Assembly (NCBI GenBank): GCA_963695645.1
Contig: CAVOHC010000012.1
Location: 744,001 to 808,000, forward strand
DNA from: DATBGO01 sp963695645
Lineage (GTDB): Bacteria > Actinomycetota > Actinomycetes > Streptosporangiales > Streptosporangiaceae
Reading direction: 5' to 3'
DNA length: 64,000 bases
Shown here: positions 11,139 through 19,520 of the stretch, one piece after another
Layout of the letters: every line of letters starts with the position of its first letter
Position numbering within the stretch: position 1 is the stretch's first letter
Position numbers and translations under genes: made by a program
The notes under the pieces: model-generated
The model's input: the letters and a program-made list of their open reading frames with translations, nothing else
What the model was told of the DNA's origin: nothing
The model's database searches: none

Positions 11139-12380
11139 ATGCGCATCATCCTCGGGGTGGGCGCCGGCATCGCGGCGTACAAAGCATGCGAGCTGGTCAG
11201 GTTGCTCGCTGAGGCGGGCCATCGGGTCCGTGTCGTGCCGACGCCTGATGCGCTGCGGTTCGTCGGCGAGGCGACGTGGGCTGCGCTTTCCGGTGAGCCT
11301 GCAGCCACTAGCGCGTGGACGGATGTGCACGAAGTCCCGCATGTCCGGCTCGGTCAGGCAGCGGACCTGGTACTCGTCGCCCCGGCCACGGCCGACCTGC
11401 TGGCGCGTGCCGCCGCGGGGATGTCTGACGACCTGCTGACCGCGGTCCTGCTGACGGCTCGCTGCCCGGTTCTCTTCGCCCCTGCCATGCACACCGAGAT
11501 GTGGGAGCACGCGGCGACCCGCGCCAACGTCGCCACGCTCCGGGACCGCGGCTCGCTCGTGCTTGAGCCCGCGGCCGGGCGCCTGACCGGGGCAGATTCC
11601 GGGCCAGGCCGGCTGCCTGAGCCAGCCGAGCTATTCCGGATTGCGCTCCGGGTACTGGCCAGGGGCGGGGCGGGGCTGGCGCCCGACCTCACCGGCAGGT
11701 CGGTCGTGGTCTCCGCTGGCGGCACGAGGGAGGAACTCGATCCGGTCCGGTTCCTGGGTAACTGGTCTTCGGGCCGGCAAGGCTACGCGCTCGCCCGGTC
11801 CGCGACGGCGCGCGGCGCTGACGTTACCCTGGTGGCCGCGAACGTAGCCCTCGACGACCCGGCTGGCGCGAAGGTCGTGCATGTCACGTCCGCCCGCGAG
11901 ATGCGGGACGCCGTGCTGGCCGCCGCGGCCGGCGCTGACGCGGTGATCATGGCAGCGGCGGTCGCCGACTACAGGCCAGCGGCATGGAGCGCGGAGAAGA
12001 TCAAGAAGACCGGCACTGCCCCAGAGCCTGTCAGCCTGATGCAGAACCCGGATATTCTGCGCGAGCTGGCTGTTAGCAGACCGCGCCAGGGCCAGGTCAT
12101 AGTCGGGTTCGGCGCGGAGACCGGCGACTTGCTCGCCAACGGGCGGGCGAAGCTCGCGGCCAAGGGCTGTGACCTGCTCGTCGTCAACCAGGTCGGCGGC
12201 GGGCTCGGGTTCGCGGTAGCCGAGAACGAGGCCATCATCCTGGGCGCGGACGGCTCGCAGGAGCACGTGCCCCGCGGCCCGAAGGAGGCGATCGCCGAGG
12301 CTATCTGGGACCAGGTTGCGAGCAGGCTCGCCCCGGCTGACGACCGGCTGGCGGGTGGCGAGGAGAGTCGCCAGGGCTGA
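11139..12380 (+). CDS. coaBC: CoaBC: phosphopantothenoylcysteine decarboxylase / phosphopantothenate-cysteine ligase
   Basis: Bifunctional coenzyme A enzyme: the C-terminal CoaB domain ligates cysteine to phosphopantothenate, and the N-terminal flavin domain CoaC decarboxylates the product. CoaC shows GVGAGIAAYKACELVRLL and the substrate-clamp motif PAMHTEMW. CoaB starts near residue 186 (GRSVVVSAGGTREELDPVRF, then NWSSGRQG) and contains AVADYRPA...EKIKK. The lid reads LTGADSGPGRLPE, without the cysteine found in the E. coli lid; I believe this is usual in actinobacteria. 413 residues is a normal length. ATG start. Confidence 0.96.
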   Translation: MRIILGVGAGIAAYKACELVRLLAEAGHRVRVVPTPDALRFVGEATWAALSGEPAATSAWTDVHEVPHVRLGQAADLVLVAPATADLLARAAAGMSDDLLTAVLLTARCPVLFAPAMHTEMWEHAATRANVATLRDRGSLVLEPAAGRLTGADSGPGRLPEPAELFRIALRVLARGGAGLAPDLTGRSVVVSAGGTREELDPVRFLGNWSSGRQGYALARSATARGADVTLVAANVALDDPAGAKVVHVTSAREMRDAVLAAAAGADAVIMAAAVADYRPAAWSAEKIKKTGTAPEPVSLMQNPDILRELAVSRPRQGQVIVGFGAETGDLLANGRAKLAAKGCDLLVVNQVGGGLGFAVAENEAIILGADGSQEHVPRGPKEAIAEAIWDQVASRLAPADDRLAGGEESRQG

Positions 12381-12496
12381 CAAAAGGGCTGCGAACGTTA
12401 CAGGGAAGACGAGCTGTGCGGCCGTTTACGGGGAGTCAACGCACCGGGCCCGGCTACACTTCGGCGAAGTCAATCACGGAAGCCAGAGGAGTCAGG

Positions 12497-13690
12497 GTGG
12501 CACGTCGCCTGTTCACGTCCGAGTCTGTCACGGAAGGCCATCCTGACAAGATGGCCGACCAGATCAGCGATGCCGTCCTGGACGCCATGCTCAAAGGTGA
12601 CCCGCGGAGCCGCGTCGCTGTCGAGACGCTGATCACCACCGGTCAGGTGCATGTCGCCGGGGAGGTGACAACCGAGACCTATGTCGACATCCCCGGCATC
12701 ATCCGGGAGAAGATCCTCGACATCGGGTATGACTCGTCGGCGAAGGGCTTCGACGGGGCGTCGTGCGGCGTCTCCGTTTCGATCGGCTCGCAGTCACCCG
12801 ACATCGCGCAGGGCGTGCGAGACGCCTTCGAGCACCGCGAGGGCGAGGGATCGGACGAGCTTGACCGGCAGGGTGCCGGGGACCAGGGCCTCATGTTCGG
12901 CTACGCCTGCGAGGAAACCCCCGAGCTGATGCCCCTGCCGATCATGGTTGCCCACCGGCTGTCCCGGCGGCTGGCAGAGGTCCGGCGCAGCGGTGAAGTC
13001 CCTTACATCCGTCCTGACGGCAAGACCCAGGTGACGATCGAGTACTCGGGCGCCGAGCCGGTGCGGCTTGACACGGTGGTGGTCTCTACCCAGCACGCCT
13101 CGGCCATCGACCTGAAGGCGCTCCTCGCGCCGGACATCCGCGACCACGTGGTGGATCCGATCATCGGCAAGCTCGAGCTTGACACCTCCAACTACCGGCT
13201 GCTGGTCAATCCCACCGGGCGGTTCGAGATTGGCGGCCCGATGGGCGACGCCGGACTGACCGGGCGCAAGATCATCATCGACACCTACGGCGGGATGGCC
13301 AGGCACGGCGGCGGCGCGTTCTCCGGCAAGGACGCCTCAAAGGTCGACCGCAGTGCCGCATACGCGATGCGATGGGTCGCTAAGAACGTGGTCGCCGCGG
13401 GGCTGGCTGTACGTTGCGAGACCCAGGTCGCCTACGCGATCGGCAAGGCGAAGCCGGTCGGCCTGTTCGTGGAGTGCTTCGGCACCGAGCAGGTCCCTGT
13501 CGAGCGGATCCAGGATGCCGTGCTCCAGGTGTTTGACCTGCGCCCCGCGGCGATCATCAGGGACCTGGACCTGCTGCGTCCCATCTACTCTCAGACCGCC
13601 GCCTACGGCCATTTCGGCCGTGAGGAGCCGGACTTCTCCTGGGAGCGCACCGACCGGATGGAGGCCCTGCGGTCCGCCGCAGGCCTGTGA
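12497..13690 (+). CDS. metK: S-adenosylmethionine synthetase
   Basis: Makes S-adenosylmethionine from methionine and ATP. Start is GTG 12497 with AGAGGAG 6 bases upstream; an open frame extends 27 codons further up but conserved sequence begins at RLFTSESVTEGHPDK. The 397-residue protein has GHPDKMADQISDA (ATP and metal binding), the loop GAGDQGLMFGYA, and GGGAFSGKDASKVDRSAAY. A TACACT at 12455-12460 could be a -10 for a promoter of its own. Upstream neighbour is coaBC, downstream is priA. Confidence 0.97.
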   Translation: MARRLFTSESVTEGHPDKMADQISDAVLDAMLKGDPRSRVAVETLITTGQVHVAGEVTTETYVDIPGIIREKILDIGYDSSAKGFDGASCGVSVSIGSQSPDIAQGVRDAFEHREGEGSDELDRQGAGDQGLMFGYACEETPELMPLPIMVAHRLSRRLAEVRRSGEVPYIRPDGKTQVTIEYSGAEPVRLDTVVVSTQHASAIDLKALLAPDIRDHVVDPIIGKLELDTSNYRLLVNPTGRFEIGGPMGDAGLTGRKIIIDTYGGMARHGGGAFSGKDASKVDRSAAYAMRWVAKNVVAAGLAVRCETQVAYAIGKAKPVGLFVECFGTEQVPVERIQDAVLQVFDLRPAAIIRDLDLLRPIYSQTAAYGHFGREEPDFSWERTDRMEALRSAAGL

Positions 13691-14065
13691 GCATTCCGGC
13701 GACACAACGCTGAGCCGCCAGGCAAACCGCCGACCACAACCGCTCTCTTCGCCGGGGCTCAACGAGAGCCAGCAGCTTTCGCCGAGTGAATCCGCGGTTC
13801 AACGCTGAATCTTCCTACCGAACCGGGGTTCAGTGCTGCGGTTCAGCCCGAAACCGCGAATCCACCCGGTCGCGTGCGGCGGACAGTAACGGGGACGGAC
13901 CGCTCGGGCCGTTCCCGGACGCCGCGGAACCGCCGCGATTCCTCAGCTGAGGTGCCAGGCTCGCCTGGCGAACTCGGACCGGAAGGCGGAGGTCCGTCCC
14001 CCGTGCCCGGACGCGCCGCGGCCGCTATCCGCGCTCGACTAGTGGTCTCTGGTAGGACAGGAGCC
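13691..14065. other. metK-priA spacer with repeated GGTTCA motifs
   Basis: No gene is supported. Three GGTTCA copies occur at about 13795, 13827 and 13841; the last lies in a 6-bp stem, GCGGTT (13838-13843) with AACCGC (13852-13857), a possible weak terminator for metK. The priA frame is open back to a GTG at 13874, but the extra stretch is Arg/Pro/Gly-rich and unconserved, so it could be leader or N-terminal extension. Confidence 0.4.
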
Positions 14066-16427
14066 GTGGCAGGCCCAGCGCGATCCAGGGACGACGCGGG
14101 CGACACGCTGCCCGGGGTGGCTGCCGATACCGGCTTGCCTGCCCATACCGGGCCGCCTGCGGGTGGCGGGGTACGTGAGAATCCCGGGGATGGAGAGATC
14201 CTTGCGAGGGACAGGGTCACTGGGGATCCCGGGGCGCGTCGGGGTGCGGCCGCGCGCCGGGCGGGGCGGAAGCCCGGGGGACGCAGTCAGCGGAAGCCGG
14301 TTCCCGCTGGCTGGCTGCCGGTGGCAAGGGTGGCCGTCGATATGCCGCTGGCTCATCTGGACCGGCCCTTCGATTACCAGGTACCTGAGTCGATGTCGGG
14401 CACCGCGATGGCGGGCTGCCGGGTCCGGGTCAGGTTCGCGGGTCGGCTGGCCAACGGCTTCGTCATCGAGCGGGTGGCGGCCAGCGAGCATCTAGGCAGG
14501 CTCGCCTGCCTAGAGCGGGTCGTGTCGCCTGAGCCGGTGCTAACGCCGGAGATCGCCGGGCTGGCACGCGCGGTGGCGGATAGGTATGCGGGAACGCTGG
14601 CCGACGTACTCCGGCTGGCGGTGCCCCCCAGGCACGCCAAGGCTGAAGCGGGCCCGGGTGTGGCGGGCCCGAGTGGTGGCGGGCCCGGGTGTGGCGGGCC
14701 CGGGTGTGGCTGGCCCGGGTGTGGCGGGCCCGGGTGTGGCGGGCCCGGGTGTCGCTGGCCCGGGCTCGCCCGTCAAAGGGCTGCCGGGAGCTGGCTCGCG
14801 CGGTCCAGGCCTGACTCAGTCCGGTACCGGTCTGATTGGCTGCCCGGAGCCCGGCACCTGGTCGCGTTACCGGGCTGGGCAGTCCTTCCTGGCGGCTATC
14901 GGTGACGGCCGTGCTCCGCGTGCGGTCTGGTCCGCGCTGCCAGGACCGCACTGGGCGGACGAGATCGCCGTAGCGGCGGCGACGGCGGCAGCGGCGGGCC
15001 GGGGCGCGCTCATTGTCGTCCCTGATGCCAGGGACCTGGACCAGGTCGACGCGGCACTGGCCGGGATCCTTGGCCCGGGGCGGCACGCCTGCCTGGCCGC
15101 CGGGCTCGGGCCCGCCGAACGGTACCGCCGATGGCTGCGGATCGTGCGCGGCGAGGTCACGATAGCGGCCGGGAACCGTTCGGCGATGTTCGCGCCCGTC
15201 GTCGGGCTCGGTCTGGTGGTGATCTGGGATGACGGCGATGACCTGCACGCAGAGCCGCGGGCCCCGTACCCGCACGCGAGGGAGGTTCTGGCGCTGCGGG
15301 CGCACCGGTGCGGAGCCGCTGCTCTGATAGGCGGCTACGCGCGGACGGCTGAGGCGACACAGCTGGTCGCGAGCGGGTGGGCACATGCCCTGACGGCAGA
15401 CCGGTCGGTGGTCCGCCGGTGCGCGCCATCGATCGGCGCGCCGGGCGACGACGCGGAGCTGGCGCGCGATGAGGCCGCCCGGTCGGCGCGGCTGCCCAGC
15501 CTCGCGCTCCGCACCGCGAGGGATGCGCTGGCCAGCGGGCCGGTCCTGATCCAGGTGCCGAGGAGAGGTTACGTGGTGGCCGTCGGATGCGCGCACTGTC
15601 ACGCGCCGGCCCGCTGCTCCGCGTGCGGGGGCCCGCTCACGCTTCCGGCGGCGCATGCAGCCGCGCTGTGCGGCTGGTGCGCGGCAACCGGGAGCTGGAC
15701 CTGCCCGCGGTGCGGTCACGGCAGGCTGCGCGCCGCGGTGACCGGGGCCGGGCGCACTGCGGAGGAACTTGGCCGGGCCTTCCCCGGCACGCCGGTCCGC
15801 ATGTCGGGCGGCGACGGCGTGATCGCCGAGGTGCCCGCTACGCCCGCGGTGATCGTGACGACGCCGGGCGCCGAGCCGCGTGCCGACGGCGGCTACCTGG
15901 CCGCGGTGTTGCTCGACGGCTGGGCGCTGCTTGGCCGGCCCAGCCTCCGGGCCGCCGAGGAGGCACTGCGGCGCTGGATGAACGCTGCGGCGCTGGTGCG
16001 GCCGGCCTCCGACGGCGGCGCCGTCGTGGTCGTCGCCGACGCCGGGGTGCCTGCCGTGCAGGCTCTCATCCGCTGGGACCCGGTAACCCACGCCGAGCGG
16101 GAGCTCGCTGAACGTACCGAGCTCCGGTTTCCCCCCGCGGCCCGGATGGCCAGCCTGACCGGCGCGAAGGACGCCGTTGCCGGGCTGCTTGCAGCCGCCG
16201 AGCTGCCGGCGGCTGCCGAAGTGCTCGGTCCCGTCCCGATCACCGCCGCGGGTGCCCTTGAGCATGGCGACCAGGCCACCGGGGAGGCGGTACGGGCCCT
16301 GATCCGGGTACCCCGCTCTATGGGAGGCGCGCTGGCCGCTGCGCTGCACGCTGGCCAGGGGGTGCGCAGCGCGCGCAAGGATCCGGGTGCGGTCAGATTG
16401 CAGCTCGACCCGGCCGAGCTGATCTGA
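14066..16427 (+). pseudogene. priA: Primosomal protein N' (PriA), helicase-less actinobacterial type, apparently frameshifted
   Basis: Replication-restart protein read in two frames. The N-terminal DNA-binding domain (RVAVDMPLAHLDRPFDYQVPE) lies in one frame up to a 15-bp repeat tract; the rest lies in the next frame, open from 14586 to 16427. In the tract the peptide AGPGV is repeated, and its frame changes exactly at a 16-base repeat unit (14663-14678), so a single extra base explains the break. The C-terminal part has paired cysteines (CAHC, CSAC, CGWC, CPRC) for zinc, while the Walker A site is degenerate (ALPGPHWADE) and no DEAH box is seen, as usual in actinobacteria. Joined, it would be about 785 residues. 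The break may be a sequencing error, a true mutation or slippage. The start at GTG 14066 is uncertain. Confidence 0.75.
14648..14768. repeat. Tandem 15-bp repeat in priA, with one 16-bp unit
   Basis: Eight consecutive units of GCGGGCCCGGGTGTG or close variants. All are 15 bp except the second (14663-14678), which carries one extra base (GAGTGGTG in place of GGGTGTG) and moves the reading frame. The unit encodes AGPGV. Confidence 0.95.
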
Positions 16428-16446
16428 CTATGCCCGGCTGAGGCCG

Positions 16447-16452
16447 TAGGGT
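16447..16452 (+). promoter_or_regulatory. Leaderless-type -10 box for the 16459 gene
   Basis: TAGGGT ends 6 bases before the GTG start at 16459 and no Shine-Dalgarno sequence lies between, so transcription would begin at or next to the start codon. No clear -35 was found. Confidence 0.4.
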
Positions 16453-16458
16453 GCTTGG

Positions 16459-17982
16459 GTGGCTACCTCACGAAGGAACCCGGACGCGCGGCCAAGCGGG
16501 CCCCGCCCCGGCCCGGAGCCAGGGCCAGCCGCCCCGCGGACAGGGCCTGCAGCGGATCGCGGCGCGGCTGAAGACGGAGCAGCGGGACAGGCAGCCGAAG
16601 CGAACGGCGCTGGCAGTCGCGCGGCCAGCGCAGCGGCACCGGGCCTGCATCGTCATGGCGACCGGCCGCGCATGCCGCCCGTGCGGCTGGCGGCCAGGGA
16701 GGAGCTGGCCTCCGCGGCACGCGTCGCCCCGCTCCTTCGAGCAGCCAGGGACCTGAGCCGCTGGGCGCACGGCATTGATGACCTGGCCGGATCGGGCCGC
16801 CTTTCCGGGCAGCAGCGCGCCGCAGCGGCCGCCGAGCTGGAGATGGCGCCCAGCGAGGTGGACATGGCCTGGCAGGTGGCCCTGGTGGCGGGGCAGCCGG
16901 AGGCGGTGGCGGGGCAGCCGGAGGCGGTGGCGGGGCAGCCGGAGGCGGTGGCGGGGCAGCCGGAGGCGGTGGCGCAGCCGGAACCGGACGGCGGCTGGGT
17001 GCCCGGCAGGCTCGACGCTCTGGCGTCGGGAGACGCCGAGGAAGTGCTGGCGCTCTGGGACGATGCGCTCCAGGTCACCCTTGCCGCGGAGGACCTCGAC
17101 GGGCTGGCTACCGCCCTGTACACGGTGGGCGCGCCGGTACGGATGGAGAGCCTCTTCGACGCCTATGCGGCCGCCGCTGGCACCGAACGGCAGCTAGCGG
17201 ACCGGCAGGTCAGGCGCGGTGAGCATGTCCAGGAACATGATCAGGGCGCAGCCCTGTCTCGCGCCCTTGAGACGCTGGCGGATCTGGGCGTGGTGGAACT
17301 CGGGACCGAGGAGGCGGCTGGCGGCCTGACGGTCGCGTTGTCCCCGCTCGGCGTCTGGGGCGTGCACCGCAGGCTGCGGGCGCAGGGCTGGCACGTGCCG
17401 GTCCTCGGCGGTGCCGGGCGGGCCGGCGCCGCGGGACTGCTCGCCACCCTGGCCAGCTGTGACGCCGAAGATGGCGAAGCCGAGATCGGCACCTGGCTAG
17501 CGTCCCGGACGGCCTCCCAGGCAGCCGCAGAGCTGGTCAGCGCGGCCAGGACCGGGTCGCCAGGGCTCCGGGGAGCGGCCTTCGCCGTCCTGGACCGGGT
17601 CGGTGCTGGCGCCACCGGCGAAGTCCGGGCCGCCCTCGGCGATCCGCTGCTCCGTGCGCACGCGGCAGTCTGGCTGCATGAGCACGGCGAGGACGCCGAC
17701 CTGACCCCCGAGGACCGCACGTGGCTGCTCGTTGACCTGGGCGCGGGGCTGCTCGAAGAGGCAGACCCGCACGATGTGGTGGCCGAGCTGCTGCCCGAGG
17801 TGCCCGCCCGCACCCAGGCAGAAATCGTCGCAAGCCTGTGGGAGGTCAGCCATCCGGGAGTAACGGGCCTGCTGACCGCGCTGGGCGAGCATCATCCCGA
17901 CCCGGCCGTGGCGCGGGCGGCACGCAAGGCCGCGTTCAAGGCTCGTTCGCCTTCGGCCGGTAAAGGCCGCCTGACTCCATAG
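16459..17982 (+). CDS. Hypothetical protein with C-terminal HEAT-like helical repeats
   Basis: I do not recognise a named family. The 507-residue protein has an unconserved Arg/Pro/Ala-rich N-terminus (about 1-70), a helical segment (MPPVRLAAREELASAARVAP), a linker with four copies of VAGQPEA near residues 143-170, and a long Ala/Leu-rich helical part. Its last 180 residues (LRGAAFAVLDRVG, VWLHEHGE, VARAARKAAFKARS) resemble HEAT/armadillo-type repeats. It lies between priA and def, where other actinomycetes often have hypothetical genes. No signal peptide or membrane segment. The start is GTG 16459, probably leaderless. Confidence 0.75.
   Translation: MATSRRNPDARPSGPRPGPEPGPAAPRTGPAADRGAAEDGAAGQAAEANGAGSRAASAAAPGLHRHGDRPRMPPVRLAAREELASAARVAPLLRAARDLSRWAHGIDDLAGSGRLSGQQRAAAAAELEMAPSEVDMAWQVALVAGQPEAVAGQPEAVAGQPEAVAGQPEAVAQPEPDGGWVPGRLDALASGDAEEVLALWDDALQVTLAAEDLDGLATALYTVGAPVRMESLFDAYAAAAGTERQLADRQVRRGEHVQEHDQGAALSRALETLADLGVVELGTEEAAGGLTVALSPLGVWGVHRRLRAQGWHVPVLGGAGRAGAAGLLATLASCDAEDGEAEIGTWLASRTASQAAAELVSAARTGSPGLRGAAFAVLDRVGAGATGEVRAALGDPLLRAHAAVWLHEHGEDADLTPEDRTWLLVDLGAGLLEEADPHDVVAELLPEVPARTQAEIVASLWEVSHPGVTGLLTALGEHHPDPAVARAARKAAFKARSPSAGKGRLTP
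16885..16968. repeat. Four in-frame 21-bp tandem repeats
   Basis: Unit GTGGCGGGGCAGCCGGAGGC plus one base, four perfect copies, encoding VAGQPEA. A fifth partial copy follows. The repeats lie in an apparently unstructured linker. Confidence 0.95.
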
Positions 17983-18028
17983 ACTGTCTGCGGCAGCGAT
18001 ACGCGGTTAGTCACCTGGGAGGCACGTA

Positions 18029-18574
18029 GTGAGCGTCAGGCCGATACGTCTGTTCGGCGACCCGGTGCTGCGCACCCCGGCCGAGCCGGTCCGGGACTTC
18101 GACGCTGAGCTGCGCAGACTGGTCAAGGATCTCACCGAGACGATGATGGAGGCGCCCGGCGTTGGCCTGGCGGCGCCGCAGATCGGGGTGAGCCTGCGCG
18201 TCTTCACTTACTACGTCGACGATGAGCTGGGCCACCTGATCAATCCGTCGCTTGAACTGTCCGTCGAAGAGGAGACGGACGACGAGGGCTGCCTGTCGTT
18301 CCCGGGCCTGGCGTACCCGACGAAGCGATCTCGCGGGGCCGTGGCGACCGGGTTCGACATGTACGGCGAGCCGGTCACCCTGGAAGGCACCGGCCAGCTC
18401 GCTCGCTGCGTACAGCACGAGACCGACCATCTGGACGGCGTGCTGTTCATTGACCGCCTCGATGACGCCCAGCGCAAGCTGGCGATGAAGGAGATCCGGG
18501 CTGCCGAGTGGTGGGGCGAGACGGTCCCCGCGGTCAAGCTATCGCCGCACCCGATGCGCGGCAGGGCCTACTAG
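18029..18574 (+). CDS. def: Peptide deformylase
   Basis: Removes the formyl group from the N-terminal methionine of new proteins. All three metal-site motifs are visible in 181 residues: GVGLAAPQIG, EGCLSFPG, and QHETDHLDG (HExxH). GTG start with GGGAGG 8-13 bases upstream. A TAGACT at 17980-17985, overlapping the previous stop codon, is a possible -10. fmt follows 3 bases later, a natural pair because Fmt adds the group that Def removes. Confidence 0.98.
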   Translation: MSVRPIRLFGDPVLRTPAEPVRDFDAELRRLVKDLTETMMEAPGVGLAAPQIGVSLRVFTYYVDDELGHLINPSLELSVEEETDDEGCLSFPGLAYPTKRSRGAVATGFDMYGEPVTLEGTGQLARCVQHETDHLDGVLFIDRLDDAQRKLAMKEIRAAEWWGETVPAVKLSPHPMRGRAY

Positions 18575-18577
18575 CTG

Positions 18578-19519
18578 ATGCGACTGGTCTTCGCCGGCAC
18601 ACCCGCGGCGGCCGTCCCCTCCCTGGACGCGTTGCTTGGTTCACGGCATGAGGTCGTGGCAGTGGTCACCCGCCCGGACGCGCCGTCGGGCCGCGGGCTC
18701 CGGGTCGCGAAAAGCCCGGTCGCGCGGCGAGCGGAAGCAGCGGGCCTGGAGATACTGAGGCCGGAACGGCCGAAAGACCCTGATTTCCTCGGCAGGCTTC
18801 GGGAACTGGCGCCTGACTGCTGCCCGGTCACTGCCTACGGCGCGCTGATCCCGCAATCGGCGCTGGACATCCCCCGGCACGGCTGGGTCAACCTGCACTT
18901 CTCCCTGCTGCCGGCCTGGCGGGGCGCAGCCCCGGTGCAGCATTCGATCTTGCACGGCGACGATCTCACCGGGGCTACCACCTTCGTGCTCGTCAGGGAG
19001 CTTGACGCCGGGCCCGTATTCGGCGTGGTCACCGAGCCCGTCAAGCCCTCGGACACCGCCGGCGACCTGCTGGCCAGGCTGTCCGTGTCGGGGGCCGGGC
19101 TGCTGGTCGCGACCATGGACGGGATCGAGTCCGGCGAGCTGGTGGCGCAGCCGCAGCCTGCCGGCGGGGTCAGCCTGGCGCCCAAGATCACGGCCGAAGA
19201 TGCGCACGTGGACTGGCATAAGCCTGCTTTGGCGGTGAGTCGTCTGATCCGGGCGTGCACGCCCGCGCCGGGCGCGTGGAGTGTCCTCGACGGCACTAGG
19301 CTGAAGCTCGGCCCGCTGGCCGCGGTGGCTGCGGCGGCGGATCCAGGCGGCGCACCTGCGCCGGGCGAACTCCTGCTCGATCGATCCCGGGTACTTGTCG
19401 GCACCGGTACGCTGCCGGTCGAGCTCGGCGACATACAGCCGGACGGGAAGCGCCTGATCCGGGCGCCGGACTGGGCGCGCGGCCTGCGCCTGAATGGCCG
19501 ACGCGCGGTGCTCCGCTGA
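18578..19519 (+). CDS. fmt: Methionyl-tRNA formyltransferase
   Basis: Formylates initiator Met-tRNA using 10-formyl-tetrahydrofolate. The 313-residue protein begins RLVFAGTPAAAVPSLDAL and carries the family signature LHFSLLPAWRGAAPVQHSIL with the catalytic region following, then a C-terminal tRNA-binding domain (PGELLLDRSRVLVGTGTLPVEL). ATG start, directly after def. The rsmB frame begins within its last codons or one base after its stop. Confidence 0.98.
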   Translation: MRLVFAGTPAAAVPSLDALLGSRHEVVAVVTRPDAPSGRGLRVAKSPVARRAEAAGLEILRPERPKDPDFLGRLRELAPDCCPVTAYGALIPQSALDIPRHGWVNLHFSLLPAWRGAAPVQHSILHGDDLTGATTFVLVRELDAGPVFGVVTEPVKPSDTAGDLLARLSVSGAGLLVATMDGIESGELVAQPQPAGGVSLAPKITAEDAHVDWHKPALAVSRLIRACTPAPGAWSVLDGTRLKLGPLAAVAAAADPGGAPAPGELLLDRSRVLVGTGTLPVELGDIQPDGKRLIRAPDWARGLRLNGRRAVLR

Positions 19520-19520
19520 A

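Noticed and set aside
11560..11625. CoaBC lid lacks the E. coli active-site cysteine
   Set aside because: I believe the LTGADxGxGRLPE form is normal in actinobacterial CoaBC, so it is not treated as an inactivating change.
13790..13860. GGTTCA-rich stretch considered as a tRNA T-arm
   Set aside because: No acceptor stem, anticodon arm or D-arm could be drawn around it.
14900..15420. Missing Walker A and DEAH motifs in PriA
   Set aside because: Known feature of actinobacterial PriA proteins, hence not novel by itself.
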